Shown: in pieces, positions 6,476 to 15,479 of the stretch
Layout of the letters: every line of letters starts with the position of its first letter
Numbering within the stretch: position 1 is the stretch's first letter
NCBI GenBank assembly: GCA_034429745.1
Contig: DAOUFY010000102.1
Coordinates: forward strand, 1-34,620
Length of the DNA: 34,620 bases
From: JBAXBF01 sp034429745
GTDB lineage: Bacteria; Chloroflexota; Anaerolineae; Anaerolineales; DRKV01
Reading direction: 5' to 3'
Notes under the pieces: model-generated
What the model saw: the letters and a program-made list of their open reading frames with translations, nothing else
The model's database searches: none
What the model was told of the DNA's origin: nothing
Translations under genes and position numbers: made by a program

Positions 6476-7426
6476 TTACTCCATTGCACCGAGCACAAGA
6501 GCAAGCAAAGCCATGCGCATTACGACGCCATTAAATGCCTCGATCCAATAGCGACAGTGGCGAGTGTAGTCCACCTCTTCGGGAAGTTCGTCCATGCGTG
6601 GGAGTGAATGGATGACGATGGCTTGCTGTTTGGCTTTGCGAAGCAACTCTTTTGTTACGCGATAATTAGCGGGAGTGCGACCTACATCACCGCTGCGTTC
6701 ATCGCGAGATTTTGTGTAATCGGGTTGGACAACCGGCTCCATGTAGATGACATCTGCTTCGGCAATTGCCTGTTCGACATGTTCAATTTCTTTGAAATTG
6801 AGGTTAAGATCAATAAGCTCTTTTTTAAATTCAGGGGTTAAGCTCATCTCTGGTGGTGAAACATAGAAAGCTTCAATGTCAAACTGACTCATAGCATATG
6901 ACATGCTGTGCATGGTGCGCATGCGCATATCACCGACGAGCAGGAATTTCAGTCCATCCAGGCGACCGAACTCGTTTTTGATGGTGTACAAGTCAGTGAG
7001 CACCTGAGTGGGGTGTTCTCCCCAGCCATCACCGGCGTTGATTACTGGTATGCTTGCCCAACGAGCGGCTTCATGCGGTGCACCTTGCTGGAAATGGCGC
7101 ATGACAATAACATCGCCATAGAATTCCAACATTCGGACGGTGTCTTTGATAGATTCTTGATAAAAGTCGCCGGCGCGGGTCATTTTCGCATCCGAAAAGC
7201 CGGTAACATGACCGCCAAGACGATGCATAGCAGCTTCATGTGCCAGACGGGTGCGGGTACTGGGTTGGTAAAATGCTGTAACGAGGGTTTTTTCGGCTAA
7301 TAAAGTGCTATTGCGGCGGTTTTTGGCAATAGGTGCCAATTCATCTGCGACTTCAAACACGCGATAATACTCATCACGTCCAAAGTCTTTTAGGGAAAGG
7401 ATATCTCTTCCGAGAAAACTACGCAT
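6476..7426 (-). CDS. pyrB: Aspartate carbamoyltransferase-like transcarbamylase, atypical active site
   Basis: Transcarbamylase of 316 residues; ATCases (catalytic chain about 305-310) make carbamoyl-aspartate for pyrimidines. The carbamoyl-phosphate signature STRTR (56-60), HPTQ (138-141), MRHFQQGA (109-116) and HSLPRMDE (273-280) place it in the ATCase/OTCase family and nearer to ATCase. By hand alignment, however, the loop that normally supplies the catalytic lysine (E. coli K84, in GKKGET) reads MTRAGDFYQES (82-92), with no lysine at that place. The aspartate-binding TRVQ region reads PVVQ (231-234), without the arginine. Either the loop aligns differently or the acceptor is not aspartate. 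No pyrI or dihydroorotase is adjacent. A GGAGGT ribosome site precedes the ATG. Confidence 0.8.
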   Translation of the reverse strand: MRSFLGRDILSLKDFGRDEYYRVFEVADELAPIAKNRRNSTLLAEKTLVTAFYQPSTRTRLAHEAAMHRLGGHVTGFSDAKMTRAGDFYQESIKDTVRMLEFYGDVIVMRHFQQGAPHEAARWASIPVINAGDGWGEHPTQVLTDLYTIKNEFGRLDGLKFLLVGDMRMRTMHSMSYAMSQFDIEAFYVSPPEMSLTPEFKKELIDLNLNFKEIEHVEQAIAEADVIYMEPVVQPDYTKSRDERSGDVGRTPANYRVTKELLRKAKQQAIVIHSLPRMDELPEEVDYTRHCRYWIEAFNGVVMRMALLALVLGAME

Positions 7427-7472
7427 GGTTTGTAAACCTCCATAAATATTTGTTAAAATTATTTGATGTAAT

Positions 7473-7481
7473 ATTATAACA
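7473..7481 (-). promoter_or_regulatory. Extended -10 promoter of pyrB-like gene
   Basis: The minus strand reads TGT-TATAAT in the 96-base gap after the deaminase gene, with no convincing -35. The predicted start leaves a leader of about 40 bases with a GGAGGT site, so this message is not leaderless. Confidence 0.6.
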
Positions 7482-7522
7482 CAAAAACACGATTTTTGAG
7501 GCTGTCATTAGTTGTTTTTGAG

Positions 7523-8929
7523 TCAGCCTTGAACAATTCTCTTTGCTGCTTGCTGATGACGCCGAATCAACTGAGGTAAATTGATAGTCGTAAGCTGCCC
7601 TTCTCGGACAATAAATTTGCCGCCGACAACATTATAATCTACATGAATAGGAGAGCAAAAGACGAGGGCTGCGACCGGGTCATGCAAAGCTCCGCTATAA
7701 TCAATGCGGTTGAGATTTACGGCTACGAAATCCGCGCATTTGCCGGCTTCTAATGAGCCGATGTCTTGACGCCCAAGAACCGCGGCGCTTCCTCGAGTAG
7801 CTATCTGAAGTGCTTGACGGGCTGTCATAATTTTCAAAGCTGGCGGTCTAGCCTCTGAAGAAGAAAGAGAGGCGCCCAGCATGCCGGCTCTTAGACGGCT
7901 AAGCAGCATAGCTTGGCGTACTTCAGCAAGCATGTGGGAGCTGTCATTGCTGGCTGAACCATCTACACCTAAGCCAACCTTGACTCCTGCATGCAGCATT
8001 TCCATGATGGGTGCTGCTCCACTGGCAAGGCGCATGTTGGAAGATGGACAGTGAGCAACCCCGCATCCTGTACGGCGATATACATCAATTTCGGCTTCAT
8101 TCACATATACAGAGTGAGCGAACCATACATCTTCTCCTACCCAATCTAGTGATTGCATGGCTTCAACAGGCCGCCGCCCGAATACTTGTTGACAGAAAAC
8201 CTCTTCATCTTGGGTTTCTGCAAGGTGAGTGTGCAGATGAACATGATAGTGGCGGGCAAGTGCGGCGCTTTGTTTCATTAGTTCTGGCGTTACGCTGAAT
8301 GGTGAACATGGTGCAAGCACAATTTGCGTATAAGATCCAGGTTTAGGATCATGATAAGTTTCTATGAGGCGTTGAGAGTCTTTGAGAATAAATTCTTCAT
8401 CCTCGACCACCGAATCAGGCGGCAGCCCGCCTTTGCTTTCTCCTAAGCTCATTGAACCGCGTGAGGCATGCAAGCGTAAGCCTACTTCACGGGCGGCATG
8501 AATCTCATCGTCCAGGCGCGATCCATTAGGAAAGATATAAAGGTGGTCGGAAGCAGTGGTACAACCCGAGAGAGCAAGCTCGCATAAGGCAGTTTGGGTG
8601 GAGATGAAAATGTCTTCTGGCTGCATACGCGCCCAAATAGGATACAAGGTTTTTAGCCATTGGAAAAGATTGCCATCTTGAGCGGCTGGTACAACTCGGG
8701 TAAGAGTTTGGTAAAAGTGATGATGAGTATTAATCAGCCCCGGAAAAACAATGTGATCCGTAAGGTCTAACACTTCATCAGCTTCGCTTTGTTTTTCAAT
8801 CAACTCGGCGGTGGGGGCAACCGCTTCAATGAAACCATCACGGATCCACAAGCCACCATTAGGTATCTCATGTTGCTGTGAATCCATTGTAACAACAAGA
8901 GAGGCGTTTTTAACAAACAAGGTGCTCAT
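7523..8929 (-). CDS. 8-oxoguanine deaminase-like amidohydrolase
   Basis: Metal-dependent deaminase of the amidohydrolase superfamily, 468 residues. The beta-sandwich N- and C-terminal parts enclose a TIM barrel with metal ligands in NTHHHFYQ (H69, H71), HTHLAE (233-238), FAHSVYV (H272) and LGVDGSASND (D323). The stretch LHASRGSMSLGESKGGLPPDSVVEDE (about 153-178) is the part I recognise from bacterial 8-oxoguanine deaminases, which convert 8-oxoguanine to urate; relatives include guanine deaminase and the s-triazine hydrolases AtzB/TrzN. It starts 2 bases after the folD stop, so the two are co-transcribed and probably translationally coupled. A role in clearing oxidised purines is a reasonable inference; a different aminated heterocycle is possible. 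Confidence 0.82.
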   Translation of the reverse strand: MSTLFVKNASLVVTMDSQQHEIPNGGLWIRDGFIEAVAPTAELIEKQSEADEVLDLTDHIVFPGLINTHHHFYQTLTRVVPAAQDGNLFQWLKTLYPIWARMQPEDIFISTQTALCELALSGCTTASDHLYIFPNGSRLDDEIHAAREVGLRLHASRGSMSLGESKGGLPPDSVVEDEEFILKDSQRLIETYHDPKPGSYTQIVLAPCSPFSVTPELMKQSAALARHYHVHLHTHLAETQDEEVFCQQVFGRRPVEAMQSLDWVGEDVWFAHSVYVNEAEIDVYRRTGCGVAHCPSSNMRLASGAAPIMEMLHAGVKVGLGVDGSASNDSSHMLAEVRQAMLLSRLRAGMLGASLSSSEARPPALKIMTARQALQIATRGSAAVLGRQDIGSLEAGKCADFVAVNLNRIDYSGALHDPVAALVFCSPIHVDYNVVGGKFIVREGQLTTINLPQLIRRHQQAAKRIVQG

Positions 8930-8931
8930 AG

Positions 8932-9810
8932 TTAAATTCCTGAGAGTTTTGCAGCTCGTACGGTATTTTTTATTAACATAACAATTGTCATGGGACCGAC
9001 CCCACCCGGCACGGGAGTGATGGCGCCGGCGACTTCCTTGACTTCGTCGAAAGCCACATCACCTACGAGGCGATAGCCTTTCTTTTTCGTTGGATCTTCA
9101 ACGCGGTTGACGCCAACGTCAATTACGACAGCGCCAGGTTTTACCCAATCGCCGCGAACCATTTCTGGCTTGCCTACAGCAGCGATCAATACATCTGCAT
9201 TACGGGTGATGCTGGGCAAGTCTTTGCTGCGTGAATGGCATATGGTTACTGTAGCATTGCGGCGAACCAATAATAAAGCAACTGGCATACCAACAATATT
9301 GGAACGTCCTAAAACAACGGCATTGGCTCCCTCGAGTTTCACACCTTCATGATCAAGGAGGTGCATTACGCCTTCAGGGGTGCATGGGACAAACAAAGGT
9401 TCGCGTCCTTTCTGGGCAAGACGCCCAATGTTCAACGGGTGGAAGCCATCTACGTCTTTTTCTATGCGGATGGTTTTTAATACGTCTTCTTCGTTTAGTC
9501 CGCTAGGTAGTGGCAGCTGTACTAAGATTCCATGCACACGCGGATCATCATTAAGCTCTTTGACAAGCGCTTCTACTTCAGCTTGAGAAGCTTTTTCAGG
9601 CAAGGTATAACCATATGATTCTATGCCTACTTCGCTGCAGGCTTTTTGCTTCATGCGCACATAGACTTGGGAGGCAGGGTTTTCCCCAACCAAGACCGTA
9701 GCTAAACCGGGTCTTTGGTAACCCTCTTTAATCATTTGTTCTACTTCTGCTGCTACTGATTTTCGTAAATTTTCTGCAATGGCGTTTCCATCAATAATTC
9801 GGGCAGTCAT
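8932..9810 (-). CDS. folD: Bifunctional methylenetetrahydrofolate dehydrogenase / cyclohydrolase
   Basis: Interconverts 5,10-methylene-, methenyl- and 10-formyl-tetrahydrofolate with NADP, supplying formyl groups for purines. With the chosen start it has 292 residues, close to the usual 280-300. Catalytic Y50 and K54 lie in QVYVRMKQ, the QLPLP motif follows near residue 98, and the Rossmann glycine motif is VLGRSNIVGMPVA, with PVPGGVGPMT near the end. I start it at ATG 9810 rather than the upstream ATG at 9822, because GGAGAAGG sits at ribosome-site distance from 9810 and lies inside the longer reading frame. It is the first gene of a folD-deaminase pair. Confidence 0.95.
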   Translation of the reverse strand: MTARIIDGNAIAENLRKSVAAEVEQMIKEGYQRPGLATVLVGENPASQVYVRMKQKACSEVGIESYGYTLPEKASQAEVEALVKELNDDPRVHGILVQLPLPSGLNEEDVLKTIRIEKDVDGFHPLNIGRLAQKGREPLFVPCTPEGVMHLLDHEGVKLEGANAVVLGRSNIVGMPVALLLVRRNATVTICHSRSKDLPSITRNADVLIAAVGKPEMVRGDWVKPGAVVIDVGVNRVEDPTKKKGYRLVGDVAFDEVKEVAGAITPVPGGVGPMTIVMLIKNTVRAAKLSGI

Positions 9811-9946
9811 ATCCTTCTCCATTTTTATGGGTTACTCAATAGAGTAAGACCAGTGTATTCATTATTCGTTAACTGGAAGATTGATTTATTCCCAAGTTTT
9901 AACTTGTTGTAATACACCAGCTAACTTAATGTGTAATTTTCCTACA

Positions 9947-9955
9947 ATCATACCA
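9947..9955 (-). promoter_or_regulatory. Possible folD promoter
   Basis: The minus strand reads TGG-TATGAT, an extended -10 with one mismatch, preceded at 16 bases by a weak TTCCAG. It would give a leader of about 130 bases. A small inverted repeat TTACTC-AATA-GAGTAA (9831-9846) lies within that leader. Confidence 0.3.
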
Positions 9956-10127
9956 CTTTTTGCAATTTCTGGAAGGGATTTCTTGTTATGAGAAGCCAAG
10001 ACTATAGTAGGCGAACAGTAAAGGAGAAATCGTATTGTATGCAAATGGAACGAATAAAGGTGTTTTAGCAGGTTAGTAACTTATTTTGAAATAGACATCA
10101 TGTCAAAGGATCATGAAAAGAAAAGTT

Positions 10128-10136
10128 TGATATAAT
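10128..10136 (+). promoter_or_regulatory. Extended -10 promoter of M28 peptidase gene
   Basis: TGA-TATAAT is a perfect extended -10 with no good -35. It would start transcription near 10143, about 90 bases before the GTG start codon. Confidence 0.5.
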
Positions 10137-10232
10137 GAAAACAAGCAATAGAAAACTAACCTTTAGTAGAGAGAAGAAGGGAATCGTTGGTGGATGAAAT
10201 AAACGCTGATGGTTTTTAAATAGAGTAATTCA

Positions 10233-12980
10233 GTGAAAAAGGCGAATTTTCCTATAATTTTTGTAATCGCTTTCCTAATTTTTAGCTGGGGGAGTTATTT
10301 TTTTAGTGCAAAAGCAGGAGAGGAGAAAGGACAGGTATTCTTAAAAGCTGCCGATACGGAAGAAGCGGTGGTAAGTGGCACTCCTGCCCCAACGGAAGAT
10401 GAAAGTTCAGCAAATAATCAGAAGACACCTGTTGAAACAGTAGAGTTACCAACAAGCACAGCAATAGAGAAGGAAGAACTACAGCAAAGCACACTTACAC
10501 CGCTGCCGCCGATGATGACGGCTAGCATTACTCCAACACCCTCAATGACGTACCCGGGACCTGGAGAAGTGTCTCCTGCAGTTCTGCCGAGTTTAGCTGA
10601 GGGAAAAGCTGACCGCTTTGGTTTATCTTCTCCAATGCTAGGCAACTTTGCATGCAATCAAGTTCATCCCAAAGTACAATTGCTGCTTGACAGAATGACG
10701 TATGAACAGTACAGCGCTTGGCTGGAAAAGCTTAGTGGCGCACAAGAAGTAACCATACAAGGGGTTCCCTTTACGATACGTACGCGCTATTCTTATGCCA
10801 TGTTTTCACCTGAACGGTCCAATGCCCGGGCTTTCCCTTATGTTCTAGAACAAGTTCGACAGTGGTACCCTGAAAATCAAATCGAGATAGATCCATATTC
10901 CTATTGGGGTTATACGTGGAAGAACTTAATTGTAACCATACCCGGCAAGACAAAGCCGCAGGAAGAAGTAATTCTTTCCGCACATTTGGATAGCATTTCA
11001 CCCATCCCGTATGAAAACGCTCCGGGCGCAGAGGATAATGGCAGTGGATCGGCTGCATTGATGGAAGCAGCTAGGGTAATGGCAGATCAAGCCTATCAGC
11101 GAACGATCCGCATTATTTGGTTTAGCGGTGAGGAGCAAGGTTTAATTGGCAGTCAAGCCTATTTAGCAGATCATCCTTTTCAAAACATTGTTGGGGTGAT
11201 CAATTTGGATATGTATGGCTATGATTCTAATCTTGACCGCTGTTTTGAAATGCACGTGGGTACACTGCCGGCTTCAGATCGGGTGGGGCAATGCATGGCA
11301 AATGTGATCAGCACATATGGGCTTGATTTAAATTATGATTACTTAACCTATGACAGCAATTTAGGCTGTCGTTCCGATCATTGTCCATTTTTACTCAAAG
11401 GCATTGGAGCAATTGAAATTCTTGAAAATTATGCTGCAAATAGTCCATCCAAAGGTTGTGGTGGATTAGCCGACCCAAGCCCACATTATCATAAAACGAG
11501 TGATACAGCAGCCAACATGAATGTATCACTGGCACATGATATTTCGCGTTCTGCTATTGCAGCAGCAGCCATGATGGCTGGACCGCTCATACCAATTGCG
11601 ATAGAACCTCATAGCACCTTAGTGGACAGCTCGGATGTAGAATGCACTATTCATGGAGAAGGGTTTTCTGCGGCTTCGATTGTCTATTGGCAAGATGAAG
11701 CCATAAATACCACCTATATTAGTGAAACTGAGTTGAGAGCAAGAATACCCCAGAGCAAGTTGACTGCAGCCGGCAGTTTCGCAGTAAAGGTTTGGTTGAA
11801 TGACGCGCTTGGCTTTTCTGCACCCGATTACTTTTTAGTGGAAAATCCTATACCTGAACTGCTGGAGCTTTCTCCAAGAACGAGTGTAAGACGCAATGAG
11901 GATTTGGAGATAAGCTTAACGGGAAATAACTTCGTTTCATCATCAAAGGTACTATGGAATGGGAACGAGGTTGAAACTACCTTTATTCAGCCCAATCAAT
12001 TGCGAGCAAGAGTGCCGCTGCACCTATGGAATAGTAGTGAAGAGGCTGTTGTAAAGGTTCAATCACCGGCGCCGGGCGGCGGAATGAGTGAACCCCTAAC
12101 CTTCACTAGAGTGGGCGTGCCTCAATTGATTTCTCCTCAGGGTACACATACAGAGAGACGGCCTGTGTTCCAATGGAAGAAAGTAAAAGGAGCTACGGTT
12201 TATTTTCTGCAGGTGTATGCGAGCAGTACTTTTTCACCTATTGCACAAGAGGTTATTTGTGAAACAAGCAATTGCAGTTTTCAACCAACTTTTCAATTGA
12301 TGCACAGGAGTTATCAATTTAGGGTGAAAGCTCTTTCTGACACTGGCTGGAGCGAATGGAGCACGTGGAAGGTATTTACCATTGTACCTCCACCTCCCTT
12401 AGGTGTGCCTGAGATTCTTGCTCCGCTGGGAATAGTGCAAGCCTCTGATTTGCAAGTACGCTGGAAAAGGGTAGAAAGAGCTGAATCGTATCAATTATGG
12501 TTAGATAATGAGAAATTAAAAACTTTCAGCTCGGAACAGGCTCACTGCGCGAATGGTGAAACTGAATGCTGGGTAAATTGGGGTGAGGACTTGCCCAATG
12601 GCAGACATAAACTGCAGATAAGGGCTTTTGGTGTCAACCAAGTGAGCCGCTTTAGTCTGCCAACCAATTTTTATGTGGCAATTCCCTTGCCTGCGCCGCA
12701 GGTGCTTGAACCGCAGATTGGTGATGATAATACAGTAACCTTCCGCTGGAAGGCTGTCAGCAATGCAGTGAGATACTATTTGTTAGTTTACGATGGAAAG
12801 AATGGGCGCTATACGCTGCGAAGATATGTGGCTGCCAGTGCTTGTATAGGACAGATCTGCAGCTACCGCTATCCTTATCCTTTAGGTAGCGGTAGCTTGT
12901 ATCGAGTTAAAGTACGAGCTTATTTTGGCAGCGGCAAGTACAGTCCCTATAGTGATTGGCAGCCTTTCAGTATTCCATAA
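10233..12980 (+). CDS. Secreted M28 zinc aminopeptidase with two TIG domains and three Fn3-like repeats
   Basis: Exported exopeptidase of 915 residues starting at GTG. Order: signal sequence (1-28, KKAN then a hydrophobic core, cut near AKA-G); Thr/Pro/Ser-rich linker to about 125; M28 domain about 190-450; two IPT/TIG domains (about 454-538 and 539-628); three fibronectin-like repeats (629-724, 725-820, 821-915). Expected zinc and catalytic residues are present: His/Asp in SAHLDS, Asp in AEDNGSGS, the Glu pair in SGEEQG, Asp in NLDMYG and His in PHYHKTSD. Each C-terminal repeat holds one Cys pair (C-x4-C, C-x6-C, C-x4-C), suggesting disulfides outside the cell. No sortase motif or C-terminal anchor is visible, so it is probably secreted or held by its repeats. 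It ends 13 bases from convergent cydB. Confidence 0.88.
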   Translation: MKKANFPIIFVIAFLIFSWGSYFFSAKAGEEKGQVFLKAADTEEAVVSGTPAPTEDESSANNQKTPVETVELPTSTAIEKEELQQSTLTPLPPMMTASITPTPSMTYPGPGEVSPAVLPSLAEGKADRFGLSSPMLGNFACNQVHPKVQLLLDRMTYEQYSAWLEKLSGAQEVTIQGVPFTIRTRYSYAMFSPERSNARAFPYVLEQVRQWYPENQIEIDPYSYWGYTWKNLIVTIPGKTKPQEEVILSAHLDSISPIPYENAPGAEDNGSGSAALMEAARVMADQAYQRTIRIIWFSGEEQGLIGSQAYLADHPFQNIVGVINLDMYGYDSNLDRCFEMHVGTLPASDRVGQCMANVISTYGLDLNYDYLTYDSNLGCRSDHCPFLLKGIGAIEILENYAANSPSKGCGGLADPSPHYHKTSDTAANMNVSLAHDISRSAIAAAAMMAGPLIPIAIEPHSTLVDSSDVECTIHGEGFSAASIVYWQDEAINTTYISETELRARIPQSKLTAAGSFAVKVWLNDALGFSAPDYFLVENPIPELLELSPRTSVRRNEDLEISLTGNNFVSSSKVLWNGNEVETTFIQPNQLRARVPLHLWNSSEEAVVKVQSPAPGGGMSEPLTFTRVGVPQLISPQGTHTERRPVFQWKKVKGATVYFLQVYASSTFSPIAQEVICETSNCSFQPTFQLMHRSYQFRVKALSDTGWSEWSTWKVFTIVPPPPLGVPEILAPLGIVQASDLQVRWKRVERAESYQLWLDNEKLKTFSSEQAHCANGETECWVNWGEDLPNGRHKLQIRAFGVNQVSRFSLPTNFYVAIPLPAPQVLEPQIGDDNTVTFRWKAVSNAVRYYLLVYDGKNGRYTLRRYVAASACIGQICSYRYPYPLGSGSLYRVKVRAYFGSGKYSPYSDWQPFSIP

Positions 12981-12993
12981 AAGTATAATAGAC

Positions 12994-14010
12994 TTAGTAC
13001 ACCAGAGTTTCGGGCTTTGTGAGCACCCGCTTGCGGAAAACGTAATAACTCCAACCTTGATAGAATAAAACCACCGGCAAGAAGATCAGCGTTACGATTG
13101 TCATGGTGGTTAGCGTGTAAGGTGAAGAAGCTGCGTTGTAAATCGTGAGGCTCCATTCGGGGTTAAGATTGGAGATCATTAAGCGCGGGAAGAGAATGGT
13201 GAACAAGCAGGCAACAGTGGAGATCAGCGTCAATGAAGTAAAGACAAATGCCCAGCCGTCTTTTTTGCGCAGCAAGGCATATCCAACCCCTAAGAAGGCA
13301 ACAGCTGCCAATACTGCAAACATAATAGCTACCATAGTGTTATGACGCAGGATATCGGTGGCGAAAAAGGTAGCAATAATAAACACCACAGCTATGATGA
13401 GCGCGGGTGGATAAAGTTTTGCAGCAAACTTGCCAGCGCGTTCGCTGATTTCTCCGCTGACTTTTAAGCTTAGAAAGATGGCACCATGCACAGCGCAAAT
13501 GAGAGTTACTGCCAAACCGCCCAAAACGCCATAAAGATTTATTAATGTAAGAAAACCACCTCGATAAGTCATTTCAGCATCAATTGGCAGACCTTGGACT
13601 AGATTGGCAAAGGCTACTCCTAACAGAAAGGCAGGCAGCAAAGAACCAAAAAATATTGCCCGGTCCCAGAACTCTCGCCACTTTGGGTTCTCATCCAAGC
13701 TGCGAAATTCAAAAGCAACCCCGCGCAGAATGAGAGCTGCCAGCAAGAGCAAAAAAGCAATGTAAAAGCCACTGAAAAGTGAGGCATACCAATGCGGAAA
13801 TGCGGCAAACGTTGCTCCGCCGGCGGTTATCAGCCAAACTTCATTGCCATCCCAGTGCGGACCAATCGTGTTGATGATCGTCCGTCGTTCAGTATCAGTT
13901 TTACCTAAAAATGGCAAAGCCATTCCTACCCCGAAATCAAATCCTTCAAGGACAAAAAAGCCAATGTATAACACTGCAATTAATATAAACCATAAGATAT
14001 TGAGTTCCAT
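12994..14010 (-). CDS. cydB: Cytochrome bd ubiquinol oxidase subunit II
   Basis: Membrane subunit of cytochrome bd, partner of CydA in four-electron reduction of oxygen to water with quinol. Its 338 residues and roughly nine hydrophobic helices fit CydB. The N-terminus LWFILIAVLYIGFFVLEGFDFGVGM and GPHWDGNEVWL (50-60) are the family hallmarks. It follows cydA by 36 bases in the same transcript. No cydX-like peptide or cydCD exporter gene is present in the window. Confidence 0.95.
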   Translation of the reverse strand: MELNILWFILIAVLYIGFFVLEGFDFGVGMALPFLGKTDTERRTIINTIGPHWDGNEVWLITAGGATFAAFPHWYASLFSGFYIAFLLLLAALILRGVAFEFRSLDENPKWREFWDRAIFFGSLLPAFLLGVAFANLVQGLPIDAEMTYRGGFLTLINLYGVLGGLAVTLICAVHGAIFLSLKVSGEISERAGKFAAKLYPPALIIAVVFIIATFFATDILRHNTMVAIMFAVLAAVAFLGVGYALLRKKDGWAFVFTSLTLISTVACLFTILFPRLMISNLNPEWSLTIYNAASSPYTLTTMTIVTLIFLPVVLFYQGWSYYVFRKRVLTKPETLVY

Positions 14011-14046
14011 AGTACCATCCCTGTTTCTGAATAGATAGACTCTGAT

Positions 14047-15426
14047 TTAGCTTGTTGCAGATTGGGCATCAAGAGCGATGATGCCTGCATCAGTAATTGA
14101 TGGGCCGGCTGAGGCAAACTTTTTGAAAAGATAGAGGGTTGCACCAATTAACAAGGTGTAAATGATGATATACACTAAAAGTGAAATCCATAGCATGTTT
14201 ACGCTAACGTTGGGAGAAATGCCATCCTCGATTTTAAACAATCCAAAAACCAGCCATGGATAACGACCCATCTCGGTAAGAAACCAGCCGGCGGTGTTGG
14301 CGATGTATGGAAATGCGATAGAATACATAAGAAGAGTAAGGAACCAACGTAATGACAATAGCTTTTCCTTATAAACAGCCCAAACCGCAATAAGGGCGAG
14401 CAATATCATTAAGAATCCCAAGCCAACCATAATGCGGAAGCTCCAAAAGGCAACTTCGACGGGAGGGATGTAGTTGCCAGGACCATAGAGGGTTTCATAT
14501 TCAGCTTGCAAATCGTTGATGCCTTTAACTTCTGCAGTAAAGCTGTTAGTAGCTAAAAAGCTCAGCATGGCGGGTATGTTGATATCAAAGACGTTCTTAC
14601 GTTGAGCCGAATCGATCAGTGCTATAACACTGAAACCGGCTGGTGCTTCAGTTTTCCAGAGAGCTTCGGCAGCAGCCATCTTCATTGGCTGAACCTGTAC
14701 CATGTGCTGTCCTTGAGCATGACCAACGCCGGCAACTAAAATGGAACTGATGAGACCAAAAATAGCTGCAATTCTAAATGAGCGGGTAAAGAACTCTTGC
14801 TCATTCTTGCGCAGCAAATGATAAGCGCTGATGCCCATGACAAAGAATGCGCCAGTAACGAAGCCGGAAAGCACAGTATGCGGGAATTGAGTGAAAATGT
14901 GCGGATTGAAGACGAGCTGGAAGAAATCAATCATTTCTGCGCGGCCGTGATTGATGGCATAACCCACTGGCTGCTGCATAAAGGAGTTAGCGATTAAAAT
15001 CCACAAAGATGAAATGTTTGCCCCAAAAGCAACCAGCCAAATTGTGAGCAAGTGCAATTTGGGAGAGATACGATCCCAGCCAAAGATCCACACACCAAGC
15101 ATAGTGGACTCAAGGAAAAAGGCTAGCAATGCTTCTATAGCAAGCGGGGCGCCGAAAATATCCCCCATAAAACGTGCATATTCCGACCAATTCATGCCAA
15201 AGTGAAACTCATTGACGATGCCGGTAACAACTCCCATAGCGAAGTTGATGAGAAAGAGCTTGCCCCAGAATTTTGTCATGCGCTTATAGACGTCCTCTTT
15301 TTTGAAGGTATAGAGAGTCTGCATAATGGCAACAATAATGACTAATCCTAACGTGAGGGGCACAAAAAAGAAGTGATATACTGTGGTGAGAGCAAATTGA
15401 AAACGAGCTAGTGATACTGCATCCAT
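14047..15426 (-). CDS. cydA: Cytochrome bd ubiquinol oxidase subunit I
   Basis: Haem-bearing subunit of the quinol oxidase in the cytoplasmic membrane. Its 459 residues mark the short Q-loop type (E. coli has 522). Expected ligands are H18, H183 (FPHTVLSG) and M333 (RIMVGLG) for the haems; the quinol-site Lys and Glu are retained in QPMKMAAAEALW (K249, E254), which supports true quinol oxidation. The usual GRQPW motif is GRYPW here (387-391). Gram-positive-like ribosome site AAGGAGGA lies just before the ATG. In an otherwise anaerobe-like gene set it probably scavenges oxygen or supports microaerobic respiration. It heads the cydAB pair. Confidence 0.95.
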   Translation of the reverse strand: MDAVSLARFQFALTTVYHFFFVPLTLGLVIIVAIMQTLYTFKKEDVYKRMTKFWGKLFLINFAMGVVTGIVNEFHFGMNWSEYARFMGDIFGAPLAIEALLAFFLESTMLGVWIFGWDRISPKLHLLTIWLVAFGANISSLWILIANSFMQQPVGYAINHGRAEMIDFFQLVFNPHIFTQFPHTVLSGFVTGAFFVMGISAYHLLRKNEQEFFTRSFRIAAIFGLISSILVAGVGHAQGQHMVQVQPMKMAAAEALWKTEAPAGFSVIALIDSAQRKNVFDINIPAMLSFLATNSFTAEVKGINDLQAEYETLYGPGNYIPPVEVAFWSFRIMVGLGFLMILLALIAVWAVYKEKLLSLRWFLTLLMYSIAFPYIANTAGWFLTEMGRYPWLVFGLFKIEDGISPNVSVNMLWISLLVYIIIYTLLIGATLYLFKKFASAGPSITDAGIIALDAQSATS

Positions 15427-15470
15427 AAGAAATCCTCCTTATAAAAGTGCTGAAAAGCGCAGTAGAACAA

Positions 15471-15479
15471 ATTATACCA
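15471..15479 (-). promoter_or_regulatory. Extended -10 promoter of cydAB
   Basis: The minus strand reads TGG-TATAAT. It shares the 13-mer ATGGTATAATTTG with the cysE promoter. The predicted start gives a leader of about 40 bases with a good ribosome site. Just upstream, plus strand 15484-15499, TGTC-N8-GACA forms a small inverted repeat overlapping the -35 region and could bind a redox regulator. Confidence 0.6.

Larger units (their letters stand above)
9811..10232. other. Divergent intergenic region between folD and M28 peptidase gene
   Basis: About 420 AT-rich bases with candidate promoters for both neighbours. I found no RNA gene, riboswitch signature or convincing small gene. Confidence 0.6.

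Noticed and set aside
6608..7300. Plus-strand open frames of 77 and 130 codons opposite the transcarbamylase gene
   Set aside because: The minus strand carries the STRTR, HPTQ and HSLPR motifs in one continuous frame; the plus-strand frames have no family features.
9989..10069. 27-codon open frame between folD and the peptidase gene
   Set aside because: No ribosome site and a composition like the surrounding noncoding DNA.
10418..11058. Minus-strand open frames inside the M28 peptidase gene
   Set aside because: Shadow frames; the plus strand encodes a clear signal peptide and M28 motifs.
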